The position numbers were made by a program, and so were the translations under genes. 64,000 nt of DNA from Streptomonospora nanhaiensis (GTDB lineage Bacteria; Actinomycetota; Actinomycetes; Streptosporangiales; Streptosporangiaceae), in assembly GCF_013410565.1 (NCBI RefSeq), contig NZ_JACCFO010000001.1:4960001-5024000 (forward strand). The letters run 5' to 3'. The notes below the pieces were generated by a model. The model was given only the letters and a program-made list of their open reading frames with translations, was not told where the DNA came from and did not search any database. Below are positions 33,111-42,260 of the stretch, piece after piece; the stretch's first letter is position 1; each line of letters starts with the position of its first letter.

Positions 33111-34349
33111 ATGTCCGACAGCACCCCGGCCACCCCGGCCACTCCGCCGCCGCGCGCCGACGGCGGTCCGGAGCGGGGCGCCCCCGCCGGGATCACCGTC
33201 CTGCTCACCTCGGTCATGGCGTTCTCGATGGCCCAGCTCTTCATCGTCGGCGCCCTCGGCCCCGCCCTCGTCGCCGAACTCCGCATGAGCACCACCATGC
33301 TCGGCTTCACGACCACGGTCGGCTTCGCCACGGCCGCGCTGCTCTCGCCCCTGGCCGGCCGGGTGGTCGACCGGTTCGGCGCGCGGCGCTGCCTGGTGGC
33401 GCTGCTGGTGCTCACCGCGCTGGCCCTCGCCTCGATCGGCGCCGCGCGGCACTACGCCGTGCTGCTCCTGGCGATCGCCCTGGGCGGCCTGCCGCAGGCG
33501 CTGGCCAACCCGGCCACCAACACCGTGATCCTCGCCGTGGTGCCGCCGAAGCGCCGGGGCTCGGTCACGGGGTGGAAGCAGTCGGGGGTGCAGATGGGCG
33601 CGTTCGCCGCCGGGCTGCCGGTCGCGGCGCTCGCGGCCGTCGCGGGATGGCGGTCCGCCGTGGCCTGCGCGGCCGTCGCGGCGGCCGCGGCCGCCGTGTG
33701 GGCCTGGCGCGCGGTGCCCGCCGCGCCGCCCCGCCCGGCGGGCGGGCGCCCGGCTGCGGGGCGGGTGCCGGCGTCGGTCGTCTGGCTGGCGGCGTTCTCG
33801 CTGCCGCTGGGCGGCGGCCTGGCCTCGATCAACACCTACCTGCCGCTCTTCGCCGCCGACGAACTGGGCTACCTGGAGTTCGGCGCGGCGGTCCTCGTGG
33901 CCGTGCTGGGGGTCTGCGGTATCGCGGGCCGGGTGCTGTGGGCGCGGCTGGCCGGCGGCGACGGAGCCCGCGCCGACCGGCTGCCCGTGGTGCTGGCGGC
34001 GGGCGCCGTGCTGGGTCCGGTGCTGATCGGGGTGGCGCCGCTGGTGCCCGGCGCGGGGGCGTCGGCGTGGGCGGGGGCGGTCGCCATCGGCGCCTTCGCC
34101 GTCGCCGCCAACGCCGTGTCGATGCTGATCGTGATGCGCCGCGCGGCGCCGGGCGCGGCGGGCCGCGACTCCGCCCTGGTGTCGGCGGGGTTCTTCGCGG
34201 GGTTCGCCGTGGGGCCGCCCGTCTTCGGCGCCGTCACCGAGGCGTGGGGCTTCGGCGCCGGATGGTCGGCGGTGGCGGCGCAGTTCGTGCTGGCGGCGGC
34301 CGTCGCCCTGGCCTGGCGCGCCGCCGACCGCCCGGCCGCCACCGCCTGA
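33111..34349 (+). CDS. MFS transporter (12-TM, CynX/NimT-like)
   Basis: A 412-residue major facilitator with about 12 helices. Helix 1 starts GITVLLTSVMAFSMAQLFIVGALGPAL; motif A reads AGRVVDRFGARRCLVALL, and the second half starts VWLAAFSLPLGGGLASINTYLPLFAADELGY. The NPATNTVILAVVPPKRRG segment resembles carriers of small anions such as cyanate or nitroimidazole/carboxylate importers, but the substrate is uncertain. It faces the acyl-CoA dehydrogenase gene tail-to-tail, and lies beside the CoA-ligase cluster, so uptake of a carboxylic acid is plausible. Confidence 0.85.
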   Translation: MSDSTPATPATPPPRADGGPERGAPAGITVLLTSVMAFSMAQLFIVGALGPALVAELRMSTTMLGFTTTVGFATAALLSPLAGRVVDRFGARRCLVALLVLTALALASIGAARHYAVLLLAIALGGLPQALANPATNTVILAVVPPKRRGSVTGWKQSGVQMGAFAAGLPVAALAAVAGWRSAVACAAVAAAAAAVWAWRAVPAAPPRPAGGRPAAGRVPASVVWLAAFSLPLGGGLASINTYLPLFAADELGYLEFGAAVLVAVLGVCGIAGRVLWARLAGGDGARADRLPVVLAAGAVLGPVLIGVAPLVPGAGASAWAGAVAIGAFAVAANAVSMLIVMRRAAPGAAGRDSALVSAGFFAGFAVGPPVFGAVTEAWGFGAGWSAVAAQFVLAAAVALAWRAADRPAATA

Positions 34350-34386
34350 CCGGGCGGCCCGCCGCCCGGCCGGATCGCCGCGCGGG

Positions 34387-35616
34387 CTAGCGCACGGCGG
34401 CGGGCGGCGCGCTCCCGGTCGCGGCGTACTGCCGCAGGAGGCGCCCGGCGAAGGACGCGATGTGGGACTCGTCGGGCCCGTCGAGGATGCGGGCCTGGCG
34501 CGCCACCCGCAGCAGCCGGGGCAGCGGGGTGTCGGGCCCGAGCCCCTCGGCGCCGTAGACCTGGACGGCGGCGTCGGTGACGGTCGAGAGCATGCGGGCG
34601 GCGGCGACCTTGGCCAGCGCGACGGCCTGGCGGGCGTCGCCGCCGGCGGCGACCTCGCGCACGGCCGCGTCGACCAGGGGGCGGGTGCCCGCGATGGCCA
34701 GGTGGGCCTCGAAGACCAGGCGGCGCACGAGCTGGTGGTCGCCCAGCGGCGGGCCGCCGCGCCCGGTGTCGGCGGCCCGGGCCAGCAGCAGCCCATAGGC
34801 GCGCTCGGCCTGCCCGGTCCAGCGCAGGCAGCGCAGCGTCCGGCCGAGGGCGACCCGCTCCGAGGCGATGGCCAGGCCCTCGCCGGGGGTGCCGAGGACG
34901 TGTTCGGCGCCGGCGCGGACGCCGTCGAGGGCGATCTCGTACTGGCCGCCCGCGCCCAGCATCGGCAGTTCGCGCTCCACGCGCACGCCGGGGAGGTCGG
35001 CGGGCAGGCAGAACATCGTCAGCCCGCCGTCGGCGCCGGCGGGGCCGACGACGCGGGCCAGGACGGTGACGAGGTCGGCCTCGGCGGCGCCGGTGATGAA
35101 CCACTTGCGGCCGTCGAGCACCCAGCCGCCGCTGTCGGCCACGGCCCGCGTGCCGATCTCGGCGGGCCGCGTACCGCGCACACCCGGTTCGGTCATGGCG
35201 TAGCAGGCCCGCACCCGGCCGGCGGCGAGGTCGGCGAGGTAGCGGTGCCGCAGTTGCGGGCTGCCGTGGCGGTCGAGCATGCGGACGTCGAGCAGGCCGG
35301 CCGACCCGAGTGCCGCCGGGCCGTGGTCGCTGCGCCCCTCCTCGACGGCGACGGGCGCGTACTCGGTGAGCGAGAGGCCGCCCCCGCCCAGGCCGCGCGG
35401 CAGGGGAAGGGCCCACAGCCCGGCGTTCCTGGCGCGTTCGTTCAGCGCGGCGAGGAGGGGCCTGCGGTCGGCGCCGGGGGCGTCGAGGGCGTCCTCGGCG
35501 GGTTCGACGTGCTCGGCGACGAACGCCCGGACCCGTGCGGCGAGCCCGGGGGAGTCGTCGCCGGGGGAGCCGGGCGCGGGGCGCACGCCGGTCGCCGCCT
35601 GCTCACTGGTGCTCAT
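34387..35616 (-). CDS. Acyl-CoA dehydrogenase, ACAD10/11-like
   Basis: A flavin acyl-CoA dehydrogenase, 409 residues. FAD-binding hallmarks are RACYAMTEPGVRGTRPAEI and DGRKWFITGAAEADLVTVLARV. The C-terminal active-site region reads ILDGPDESHIASFAGRLL, like the DGPDEVHR of ACAD10/11-type enzymes rather than the YEGT of medium-chain types. The N-terminus has a short disordered region, then RVRAFVAEHVEPAEDAL. The ATG at 35616 follows AAAGG. It is divergent from the CoA-transferase and ligase genes, across 570 bp, and probably desaturates an acyl-CoA they produce (inference). Confidence 0.9.
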   Translation of the reverse strand: MSTSEQAATGVRPAPGSPGDDSPGLAARVRAFVAEHVEPAEDALDAPGADRRPLLAALNERARNAGLWALPLPRGLGGGGLSLTEYAPVAVEEGRSDHGPAALGSAGLLDVRMLDRHGSPQLRHRYLADLAAGRVRACYAMTEPGVRGTRPAEIGTRAVADSGGWVLDGRKWFITGAAEADLVTVLARVVGPAGADGGLTMFCLPADLPGVRVERELPMLGAGGQYEIALDGVRAGAEHVLGTPGEGLAIASERVALGRTLRCLRWTGQAERAYGLLLARAADTGRGGPPLGDHQLVRRLVFEAHLAIAGTRPLVDAAVREVAAGGDARQAVALAKVAAARMLSTVTDAAVQVYGAEGLGPDTPLPRLLRVARQARILDGPDESHIASFAGRLLRQYAATGSAPPAAVR

Positions 35617-36186
35617 GACACGGCCTTTCGCTGGCACGGACGGGACTGCGGGGGCGTGGTCGCCGGAACGGGCGGCCGGGCGTGATCGGCGGAAGGTGGC
35701 GAAGACGCGGGGACAAGCCGCGTCGGTGGGCGCAGAGTCCGTCTGCGCGGCGAGCCGGGCCTGGGTGCCGCTGGATGAACGGCGTGGTGGCGTCCCGGCG
35801 GTAGGGGGCCGGCGCGTGGCGGTCGGGGCTGTCCGTCGGTGGTGGCGAACGGTGGCGGCGCGCCCCTTCCCGCGGAGTCCGGATCCACCGCCCTTGGTGA
35901 CCGAATGGTTGCCCTGGGTGGCCGGATGCGGTCTCCCCGCCATGGGCGCTGAACTGCGGAGAACGTGCCGGTGGTTGCGTCATTGCAGGCCACGGGCGTG
36001 GCGGCCAGGCCTCGTGATCATGGAATCGCAGTGTGGTCCCGGTCATGTCCGCCCCCTTTTCGCCCTTCCGAGGGAACTGGGATCGCGTCCGCTTCGACTG
36101 CTTCTGTGACGAGAAGTCGGAGACGCCACGAAAGAAGTTCCCGCGCTCCGGCTCCCGCTTCTGATGCGTGACCAGAAGGATGCGAT
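35617..36186. promoter_or_regulatory. 570-bp divergent intergenic region of reduced GC
   Basis: This gap between the acyl-CoA dehydrogenase and CoA-transferase genes has clearly lower GC than its surroundings, especially its right half. Open frames inside have non-coding codon use. Two related inverted repeats (36101-36116 and 36158-36178) sit next to the CoA-transferase start. A promoter for each direction is expected, but I could not place them. Confidence 0.5.
36101..36178 (+). repeat. Two related inverted repeats CTTCTG...AGAAG before the CoA-transferase gene
   Basis: CTTCTGTGACGAGAAG (36101-36116) and CTTCTGATGCGTGACCAGAAG (36158-36178, 21 bases including arms CTTCT/AGAAG) share both arms and an internal TGAC. 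The second contains the ribosome binding site (AGAAGGA) of the CoA-transferase gene, so a bound regulator or RNA fold here would block translation or transcription. Confidence 0.5.
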
Positions 36187-38046
36187 ATGAATTCCATCCC
36201 GTCTGACCGACCACTCACCGGGCTCGCGGCCGGTGTCGACGGCCCCGGGGCGCTGACCCGGCTCGCCGTCCGCCACCTCGCCGCCCTCGGAGCGGACGTC
36301 ACCGGCCACGACGCACCCGCCGCCACCGGCACCGCCGGCGCATCCCCCGCATCCCCCACCCGCCCCCCGCACCCCCGCACCGGCCCCGCCCGGCTGCGCC
36401 TCGGCGACGCCGCCGAGATCGAACTGTCCTGGTCGGAGGACCCGGAGGCCACCGGGATCACCGACGAGGCCACCGCCCAGGCGGCCACCGGCGTGATGGC
36501 GGTCAACGGCCGCCGCACGGGCGCCGGTCCGCGCCCCCTCACCCTCGACTACACCACCGCCCTCGCCGAGGTCCTCGCTGTGGCCGGCCTGCTGGCCGGA
36601 GTGCACGCCCACCGCCGCGCGGGCACCCCGCTGCGCCTGGCCGCGACGGTGGAGCGGGCCGGTCTGCTCGCGGTCTCGCAGTACCTGGCCGCCGCCGGCG
36701 CGCCCGAGGCCGAGGCCGTCCCGCTCGACCCCGGCGGCGCCACCTTCACCAGCGCCGACGGCACCGCCTTCGAGATCGAGGCGCTGAGCGCCGAGGTCTG
36801 GGCGCGGTTCTGGCGGGCGGTGGGCGCTCCCGAGCCCGCCGTCCGCGCCGGCTGGGCGCCCTTCCAGTTCCGCTACGCCACCGCCTGCTCGGCCCTGCCC
36901 GCCGACCTGCGCGCGGCGGCCCGCGCCCTGCCCTGGGAGCGGCTGCGCGCGGCGGCCGACGCCTCGGGCGCGGGCATCTGCGAACTGGTGACCCTGGAAC
37001 GGCGCCGTGCGGAGATCGGCGCCGCTCCCGCACCGCTGTGGACGCTGCGCGCCCTCGGCGCCACCGGTCCGGCACCCGCCCCGGCCGCCGGACGGGCCGG
37101 GGCCCCGGCCTCCTCGGCACCCGCGCCGCTGGCCGGTGTCACCGTGGTGGAGGCCGGCCGCCGCATCCAGGCCCCGCTGTGCGCCCACCTGCTCGGCCTG
37201 CTCGGCGCCCGCGTCGTCCGCGTCGAGCCCCCCGGCGGCGACCCGCTGCGCGCCATGCCGCCCGTCACCGGCGGGGTCTCGGCGCGCTGGCTGGCCCTCA
37301 ACCGCGGCAAGGACGCCGTGGAGATCGACATCAAGACCCCGCAGGGCCGCGCCGACCTGCGCGAACTCGTCTCCCGCGCGGACGTGTTCTGCCACAACTG
37401 GGCCCCCGGCAGGGCCGAGAGCCTCGGCCTTGCCGCCGCCGACCTCGCCGCGGCCAACCCCCGGCTGGTCTACGTGCACACCTCCGGGTGGGCCGACGCC
37501 GTCCCCGACGCCCCGCCCGGCACCGACTTCATGGTCCAGGCGCGTTCGGGCCTGGCCGACGCCCTCAGCCCCGTCGGCGCATCCACCGCGCCTTCCCTGA
37601 TGACCCTGCTCGACATCCTCGGCGGCGCGCTCGGCGCCCAGACCGTCGTCGCCGCGCTGCTGGCGGCCGACCGCCGCGGCGGCGCCGTGGCCGCCGAAAG
37701 CTCCCTGCTCGGCGCCGCCGACACCCTGCTGCACGACCTGCTGTCCGGCCCGCCGGCGGTCGTGGACCCGCGCCGCTTCGCCGAGGGCTTCCGGGCGCCG
37801 CTGCGCACCGCCGACGGCTGGGTCGCCCCCGCCGACGGCGACGCCGACGACGCCGCCCTGCTCACCGCCGCCGTCGCCGACGCCCCCACCGGCGACGCCC
37901 TGCGCATGCTGCGCGACAAGGGCCTCAGCGCCACCGCCGCACTCGGCGACATCGCCGCGCTGCCGACCGACCCCCGATACGCGGCCCGCCTCCCGCGCGA
38001 CTCCCACGGCGCCATCGCCGTGCCCAACGTCTGGAGCCAGGTATGA
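36187..38046 (+). CDS. Didomain CaiB/BaiF (class III) CoA-transferase
   Basis: A 619-residue family III CoA-transferase, which moves CoA between carboxylates. The C-terminal half (from about 315) is canonical: GVTVVEAGRRIQAPLCAHLLGLLGARVVRVEPPGGDPLR, WLALNRGKDAVEIDIKTPQGR, and GTDFMVQARSGLADALSP, in which the Asp near residue 446 is the catalytic acceptor position. The N-terminal half (1-300) is a divergent second copy with no obvious catalytic Asp. The ATG follows AAGGA. The stop overlaps the ligase start (ATGA), so the two are co-translated. The acid substrate is unknown. Confidence 0.9.
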   Translation: MNSIPSDRPLTGLAAGVDGPGALTRLAVRHLAALGADVTGHDAPAATGTAGASPASPTRPPHPRTGPARLRLGDAAEIELSWSEDPEATGITDEATAQAATGVMAVNGRRTGAGPRPLTLDYTTALAEVLAVAGLLAGVHAHRRAGTPLRLAATVERAGLLAVSQYLAAAGAPEAEAVPLDPGGATFTSADGTAFEIEALSAEVWARFWRAVGAPEPAVRAGWAPFQFRYATACSALPADLRAAARALPWERLRAAADASGAGICELVTLERRRAEIGAAPAPLWTLRALGATGPAPAPAAGRAGAPASSAPAPLAGVTVVEAGRRIQAPLCAHLLGLLGARVVRVEPPGGDPLRAMPPVTGGVSARWLALNRGKDAVEIDIKTPQGRADLRELVSRADVFCHNWAPGRAESLGLAAADLAAANPRLVYVHTSGWADAVPDAPPGTDFMVQARSGLADALSPVGASTAPSLMTLLDILGGALGAQTVVAALLAADRRGGAVAAESSLLGAADTLLHDLLSGPPAVVDPRRFAEGFRAPLRTADGWVAPADGDADDAALLTAAVADAPTGDALRMLRDKGLSATAALGDIAALPTDPRYAARLPRDSHGAIAVPNVWSQV

Positions 38047-39689
38047 CCGCAGCCGCCGTCACCGACCTCGTCCCCGCCCGACTCCGCGCCGAGTGGGCGC
38101 GCCGCGGGGACTACCCCTGCGACGACCTGTTCGCATTGTTCTCCGCCCACGCCGACGCCCACCCCGACCGCCCCGCCGTCATCGACGACGGCGGAACCCT
38201 CGACTACGCGGGCCTGCGCGCCCGTGCCCTGGCGACCGCCGGGGGCCTGGCCGCCCTGGGGGTGCGCCCGGGCGAGGTGGTGTGCGTCCAGTTGCCCAAC
38301 GGCCGCGACGCCGTCGCCGCCGAACTCGCCGTCGCCGCCCTCGGCGCCGTCGCCCTGCCCTTCCCCGTGGGCCGCCGCGTCCGCGAGACCGAGGCCCTGG
38401 TGCGGGGCTCCGGCGCCGTCGCCGCGATCGCCCCGGCCCGCCACAGGGACCGCTCGCCCGCGGCCGAACTCGCGGCGCTGCGCGGCACGGCGCCCACCCT
38501 GCGCCACGTCGTCGCGGTCGGCCCCGGCCCGGCGCCCGAGGGGTGCGTGCCCGCCGACGGGCTGCCCCCGGCCCCGCCCGGGTTCGCCCCCGCCCGCCCC
38601 GACCCCGACTCCTGCGCGCGGATCCTGGTGTCCTCGGGGTCGGAGGCCCAACCCAAGATGATCGCCTACTCCCACAACGCGCTCGCCGGAGGGCGGGGCA
38701 ACTTCGTCGAGGCGCTGCGGCGCCCGGGCCAGGACCTGCGGGCCATGTTCCTGGTGCCGCTGGGCTCGGCCTTCGGCAGCAGCGGCACCAGCGTCACCCT
38801 GGCCCGCCACGGCGGCACGCTGGTGCTGTGCGGGGCGTTCGACGCCGACGCGGCGGTGCGGGCCGTCGCCGAGCACCGGCCCAGCCACGTGTTCGCGGTG
38901 CCCACCATGATCCGGATGATGCTGGACAGCCCCAGCGCGCGCACCGCCGACCCCGGCGGGGTCTCGGCGGTGGTGCTGGGCGGCGCCCCGCTGGACCCGC
39001 TCACCGCCGCCGAGGCGCGCGCCCGCTTCGGCTGCCCGGTGGTCAACCTCTACGGGTCGGCCGACGGCGTCAACTGCCACACCGGCCTGGACGACCCGCC
39101 CGACATCAGCGGCCGCCCCGGCATCGCGGCCGGCCGGCCCAACCCGCGGGTGGCCGACATCCGCGTTGTCGACGAGGAGCTGCGCGACGTCCCGGCCGGC
39201 GCCATCGGCGAGATCGTCTCGCTGGGCCCGATGACGCCGATGTGCTACGTCGGCGCGCCGGAGCTGAACGCCCGCTACCGCGCGGCCGGCGGCTGGGTGC
39301 GCACCGGCGACCTGGGGACCCTGGACGAGGACGGCGGGCTGCGCGTGGTCGGGCGGCTCAAGGACGTGGTGATCCGCGGCGGCGCCAACATCAGCCCGGC
39401 CGAGGTGGAGCAGCTGCTGCGCGAGCACCCCGACGTGCGCGACACCTGCTGCGTGGGCGTGCCCGACCCGCTGATGGGCGAGCGCCTGGCCGCCCACATC
39501 GTGCCGCGCCACGGGCGGGTGCCCGACCGCGCCGAACTGGAGGAGTTCCTGCGCGGCAAGGGCGTGGAGCCCTACAAGTTCCCCGAGTACGTGCTGCCCG
39601 CGCCGGCCGGGGGGTTCCCGCTGACCCCGGCCGGCAAGGTCGACAAGCAGCGGCTGCGCGAGCGCGCGGTGGAGGTGGTGGGCGGCTAG
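38043..39689 (+). CDS. Acyl-CoA synthetase / AMP-dependent ligase
   Basis: An ANL-superfamily adenylate-forming enzyme, 548 residues, which activates a carboxylic acid through an acyl-adenylate to the CoA thioester. The P-loop motif reads LVSSGSEAQPKMIAYSHN, the A5 motif NLYGSADG, the A7 motif GGWVRTGDLG, and the hinge GRLKDVVIRGGANISPAEVE. The catalytic Lys is in LTPAGKVDKQRL near the C-terminus. It is co-translated with the CoA-transferase. No peptidyl-carrier domain follows, so the product is probably a free acyl-CoA. Confidence 0.93.
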   Translation: MTAAAVTDLVPARLRAEWARRGDYPCDDLFALFSAHADAHPDRPAVIDDGGTLDYAGLRARALATAGGLAALGVRPGEVVCVQLPNGRDAVAAELAVAALGAVALPFPVGRRVRETEALVRGSGAVAAIAPARHRDRSPAAELAALRGTAPTLRHVVAVGPGPAPEGCVPADGLPPAPPGFAPARPDPDSCARILVSSGSEAQPKMIAYSHNALAGGRGNFVEALRRPGQDLRAMFLVPLGSAFGSSGTSVTLARHGGTLVLCGAFDADAAVRAVAEHRPSHVFAVPTMIRMMLDSPSARTADPGGVSAVVLGGAPLDPLTAAEARARFGCPVVNLYGSADGVNCHTGLDDPPDISGRPGIAAGRPNPRVADIRVVDEELRDVPAGAIGEIVSLGPMTPMCYVGAPELNARYRAAGGWVRTGDLGTLDEDGGLRVVGRLKDVVIRGGANISPAEVEQLLREHPDVRDTCCVGVPDPLMGERLAAHIVPRHGRVPDRAELEEFLRGKGVEPYKFPEYVLPAPAGGFPLTPAGKVDKQRLRERAVEVVGG

Positions 39690-39865
39690 GCCGCCCGCGC
39701 CGGGCCCTCTCGGGCCGGCGCCTCGGGCGGCCGGTGCCTTGGAGGCAGCCGCCGGGGCACCGGCGGTCCGGCCCGGCCGTGCCCCGGCACGGCCGGGCCG
39801 GGCGGCGGACGCGCGGCTCCCGGGCGGCGCGCCCGCCGGGGAACACGCGCGGCGGGGCCGCCGCC

Positions 39866-40780
39866 TCAGCGGTGGCCCCCGCCCCCGCCCCCGCCGCCGT
39901 GGCCGTCGTGGTCGGCCTCGTGGCCGCCGCCGTCGCCACCGGATCCGGGACGCGGCGAGGGCGCCTCCTCACCGCGCAGCGCCGCGCCGATCGCCTCGGC
40001 GTTGGCCCGGTAGAGCGCCAGCAGGTCCTGGTCCTCGCCGGGGTAGTTCACCACGTCCACCTCCACGGCGCCGGAGTCGGGCAGCACCGCTCCGGTGGAC
40101 ATGTGCGCGTTGTCCAGCACCAGCGCGGGATTCGCCGCGCTCAGCTCCGCCACCTGCTCGGGGGTGACCTGGTCGGGCCCGTAGGTGCCCACCACCTCCG
40201 CGCCCGCCAGCTCCGCCGCCCACCCGGCGTAGACCTGGGCCACCGCCGCGGGCCGCTCCCCGCCCGGCCAGTCGGCCTCGACGTCCTCGCGCAGCTCGGC
40301 GCGCACCGCGTCGAACTTTGCCAGCCACTCCCGCGCCGCCTCGGCCGTGCCGAACCGCTCACCCAGCTTCTCGACCTCGGCGGTCACCACCTCCGGGCTG
40401 TTGTCGGCGTTCACCTCGACCGCCTCGGCCCCGGACCCCGCCGCCTCGGTGATCTGCCCGGCGAACGACTCGAACGGGCTGTAGAGCACGAACTCGGCGT
40501 CGGCCACCGCCGCCAGGTCCGAGGGCCGCGGCTCGTAGTCGGGCGCGTGCTGCACCGAGGCGGGCACGATCACCGTGACGTCCTCGGCGCCGGCCGCGCG
40601 CGCGAACGCCGCCTGCCAGGTGGTGGTCGCCACCACGGCCGGCCCGGCGCCGTCGCCGCCGCCGTCGTCCGCGGCCCCGCCGGAGCCGCACGCGGCGCAG
40701 CCCAGCAGCAGCGCCGCCGCCGTCAGTGCCCCGCCGCGGAGGAGGGCGGGGCGGGGGAGGGGGGTGCGAGCGTCGACCAT
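39866..40780 (-). CDS. Zinc/manganese-type ABC substrate-binding lipoprotein
   Basis: The extracellular metal-binding lipoprotein of an ABC importer (cluster A-I, ZnuA/TroA-like), 304 residues. The signal peptide GALTAAALLLGCAACGSGG has tandem Cys near a lipobox. Metal-site residues are plausible in VQHAPDYEPRPSDLAAV (His), YSPFESF (Glu) and LDNAHMSTGAV (His). The C-terminus is His/Gly/Asp-rich (GGHEADHDGHGG...), a common zinc-collecting tail. The start overlaps the permease end by 58 bases. The gene is the last of a four-gene coupled operon. Confidence 0.88.
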   Translation of the reverse strand: MVDARTPLPRPALLRGGALTAAALLLGCAACGSGGAADDGGGDGAGPAVVATTTWQAAFARAAGAEDVTVIVPASVQHAPDYEPRPSDLAAVADAEFVLYSPFESFAGQITEAAGSGAEAVEVNADNSPEVVTAEVEKLGERFGTAEAAREWLAKFDAVRAELREDVEADWPGGERPAAVAQVYAGWAAELAGAEVVGTYGPDQVTPEQVAELSAANPALVLDNAHMSTGAVLPDSGAVEVDVVNYPGEDQDLLALYRANAEAIGAALRGEEAPSPRPGSGGDGGGHEADHDGHGGGGGGGGHR

Positions 40781-41601
40781 CGCGACGTCGTCCTTTCCGG
40801 GAGGAACTGGACCACCAGCACGACCGCGCCGGCGGTGAGGACAAGGGCGGGGCCCGGCGGCAGGTCGAACAGCAGCGCGATGGCGAACCCGGCCAGGTTC
40901 ACCACCACGCCGATGCCGATCGCCCACAGGACCATCGCCCCCAGGGAGTGCCCGAGCCGGCGCGCGGCCAGCGCGGGCAGCAGGGTCAGCGCGTCCACGA
41001 GCAGCGCTCCCGTCAGCCGGATCGCACCGGCCACCGACACCGCGATCAGCACCAGCAGGAGCGTGGTGAGCGCGCCCACCGGCACGCCCGAGCACAGCGC
41101 CAGCTCGCGGTCGTGCAGCAGCAGCGCGAGGTCGCGGCGCCGCCACCAGAACAGCCCGGGCACCACCACCGCCAGGACGCCCAGGATCGCGATGTCCACG
41201 GCGCGCACCGACAGCACCGATCCCCACAGCAACTCGAACGCGCTCGCGCCGTTGACGCCCGACATCGCCAGGACCAGCAGCGCCGCCGCCATGGCCAGGC
41301 TCATCAGCAGGCCCATGCCGCCCGACAGCCCGCCCGGGTCGCGGGCCAGCGGGCTGATGCCCACCCCCGCCAGCGCGCACGCCACCAGCGCGCACAGCAG
41401 GGGGTCCAGGCCCACCAGCAGCCCCACGGCGATCCCCAGCAGCGCGACGTGCATCATCGCGAAGCGCACCGGCATGATGTCCAGGCCCACGATCGCCACG
41501 CCGATCACCGGCAGCCCGATCGCGCCCACCACCAGCGCCACCGCCGCCCGCTGGACGGCGGGCATCTCCAGCAGCGCCAGGAACGTCGCCCCGTCGATCA
41601 C
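40723..41601 (-). CDS. Metal ABC transporter permease (ZnuB/TroC type)
   Basis: An integral membrane permease of the zinc/manganese importer family, 292 residues and about eight to nine helices. Family features include VIGLDIMPVRFAMMHVALLGIAVG early, FELLWGSVLSVRAVDIAILGVLAVVV in the middle and GALLVDALTLLPALAARRLG near the end. The GTG at 41601 follows GGGAGGCGCC and overlaps the ATPase stop by four bases (GTGA). The C-terminus is a Pro/Ser tail encoded over the start of the next gene. Confidence 0.93.
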   Translation of the reverse strand: MIDGATFLALLEMPAVQRAAVALVVGAIGLPVIGVAIVGLDIMPVRFAMMHVALLGIAVGLLVGLDPLLCALVACALAGVGISPLARDPGGLSGGMGLLMSLAMAAALLVLAMSGVNGASAFELLWGSVLSVRAVDIAILGVLAVVVPGLFWWRRRDLALLLHDRELALCSGVPVGALTTLLLVLIAVSVAGAIRLTGALLVDALTLLPALAARRLGHSLGAMVLWAIGIGVVVNLAGFAIALLFDLPPGPALVLTAGAVVLVVQFLPERTTSRWSTLAPPSPAPPSSAAGH

Positions 41602-42260
41602 GGCGCCTCCCGCAGGGCGCCGGCCGCCATCTCCAGCCGGCGGTCGCACCGGTCGGCCAGCCGGCGGTCGTGGGTGACAACGACGACCGTGGCCGGCAGG
41701 CCCAGCAGCACGTCGGCGGCCTCGCGCTGGCCCTCGAAGTCCAGCGCCGCCGTGGGCTCGTCGGCCAGCAGCAGCCCCGCGCCCGCCGCCACACAGCCCA
41801 CCGCCCGCGCCAGGTGCACGCGCTGCACCTGCCCGCCGGAGAGGGTGTGCACCGGCCGCCGCAGCAGGGGCGCCACGCCGAGCCGGTGCGCGGCGGCGAC
41901 GGCGGCGTCGCGGTCGCCGCTGCCGGCGAGCAGTTCCTCGGCCAGCAGCGGGAACGCGCCGCCGCCCTGGCGCTGGGGGATCCAGGCGCACTGGCGGCGC
42001 CGCCGCGCCCAGTCGGCGCGGGTGGCCGCGACCGCGCCGCCGACGCTGACGCGGCCCGCCACCCGGCCCCGGTGCAGGCCCAGCACGGCGCGCAGCAGCG
42101 TCGTCTTGCCGGACCCGTTGGTGCCGGTCAGCGCGACCTTCTGGCCCGGGCGCACCGCGACGGAGACGCCGCGTACCGCCGGGGCGGCCCCGAAGCGGCA
42201 CGTCACGTCGACCAGGGAGAGTTCCAGCGCCGCCGTGGTGGTCACAGTTACCGCCGTCAT
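41598..42260 (-). CDS. Metal ABC transporter ATP-binding protein (ZnuC/TroB type)
   Basis: A cytoplasmic ABC ATPase of 220 residues. Walker A is GTNGSGKTTLLRAVLG, the ABC signature LSGGQVQRVHLARAVG, Walker B GLLLADEPTAALD, and the H-loop VVVVTHDRR. GAAPAVRGVSVAVRPGQKVAL is the A-loop side. The ATG at 42260 follows AGGAG and overlaps the sigma-factor stop by four bases. The operon order sigma - ATPase - permease - binding protein is unusual. Confidence 0.93.
   Translation of the reverse strand: MTAVTVTTTAALELSLVDVTCRFGAAPAVRGVSVAVRPGQKVALTGTNGSGKTTLLRAVLGLHRGRVAGRVSVGGAVAATRADWARRRRQCAWIPQRQGGGAFPLLAEELLAGSGDRDAAVAAAHRLGVAPLLRRPVHTLSGGQVQRVHLARAVGCVAAGAGLLLADEPTAALDFEGQREAADVLLGLPATVVVVTHDRRLADRCDRRLEMAAGALREAP

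Noticed and set aside
35613-36050. Minus-strand frame before the acyl-CoA dehydrogenase with a fair ribosome binding site
   Set aside because: Its third-codon-position GC is too low for this genome and the product is Arg/Pro-rich without a domain; more likely a regulatory gap.
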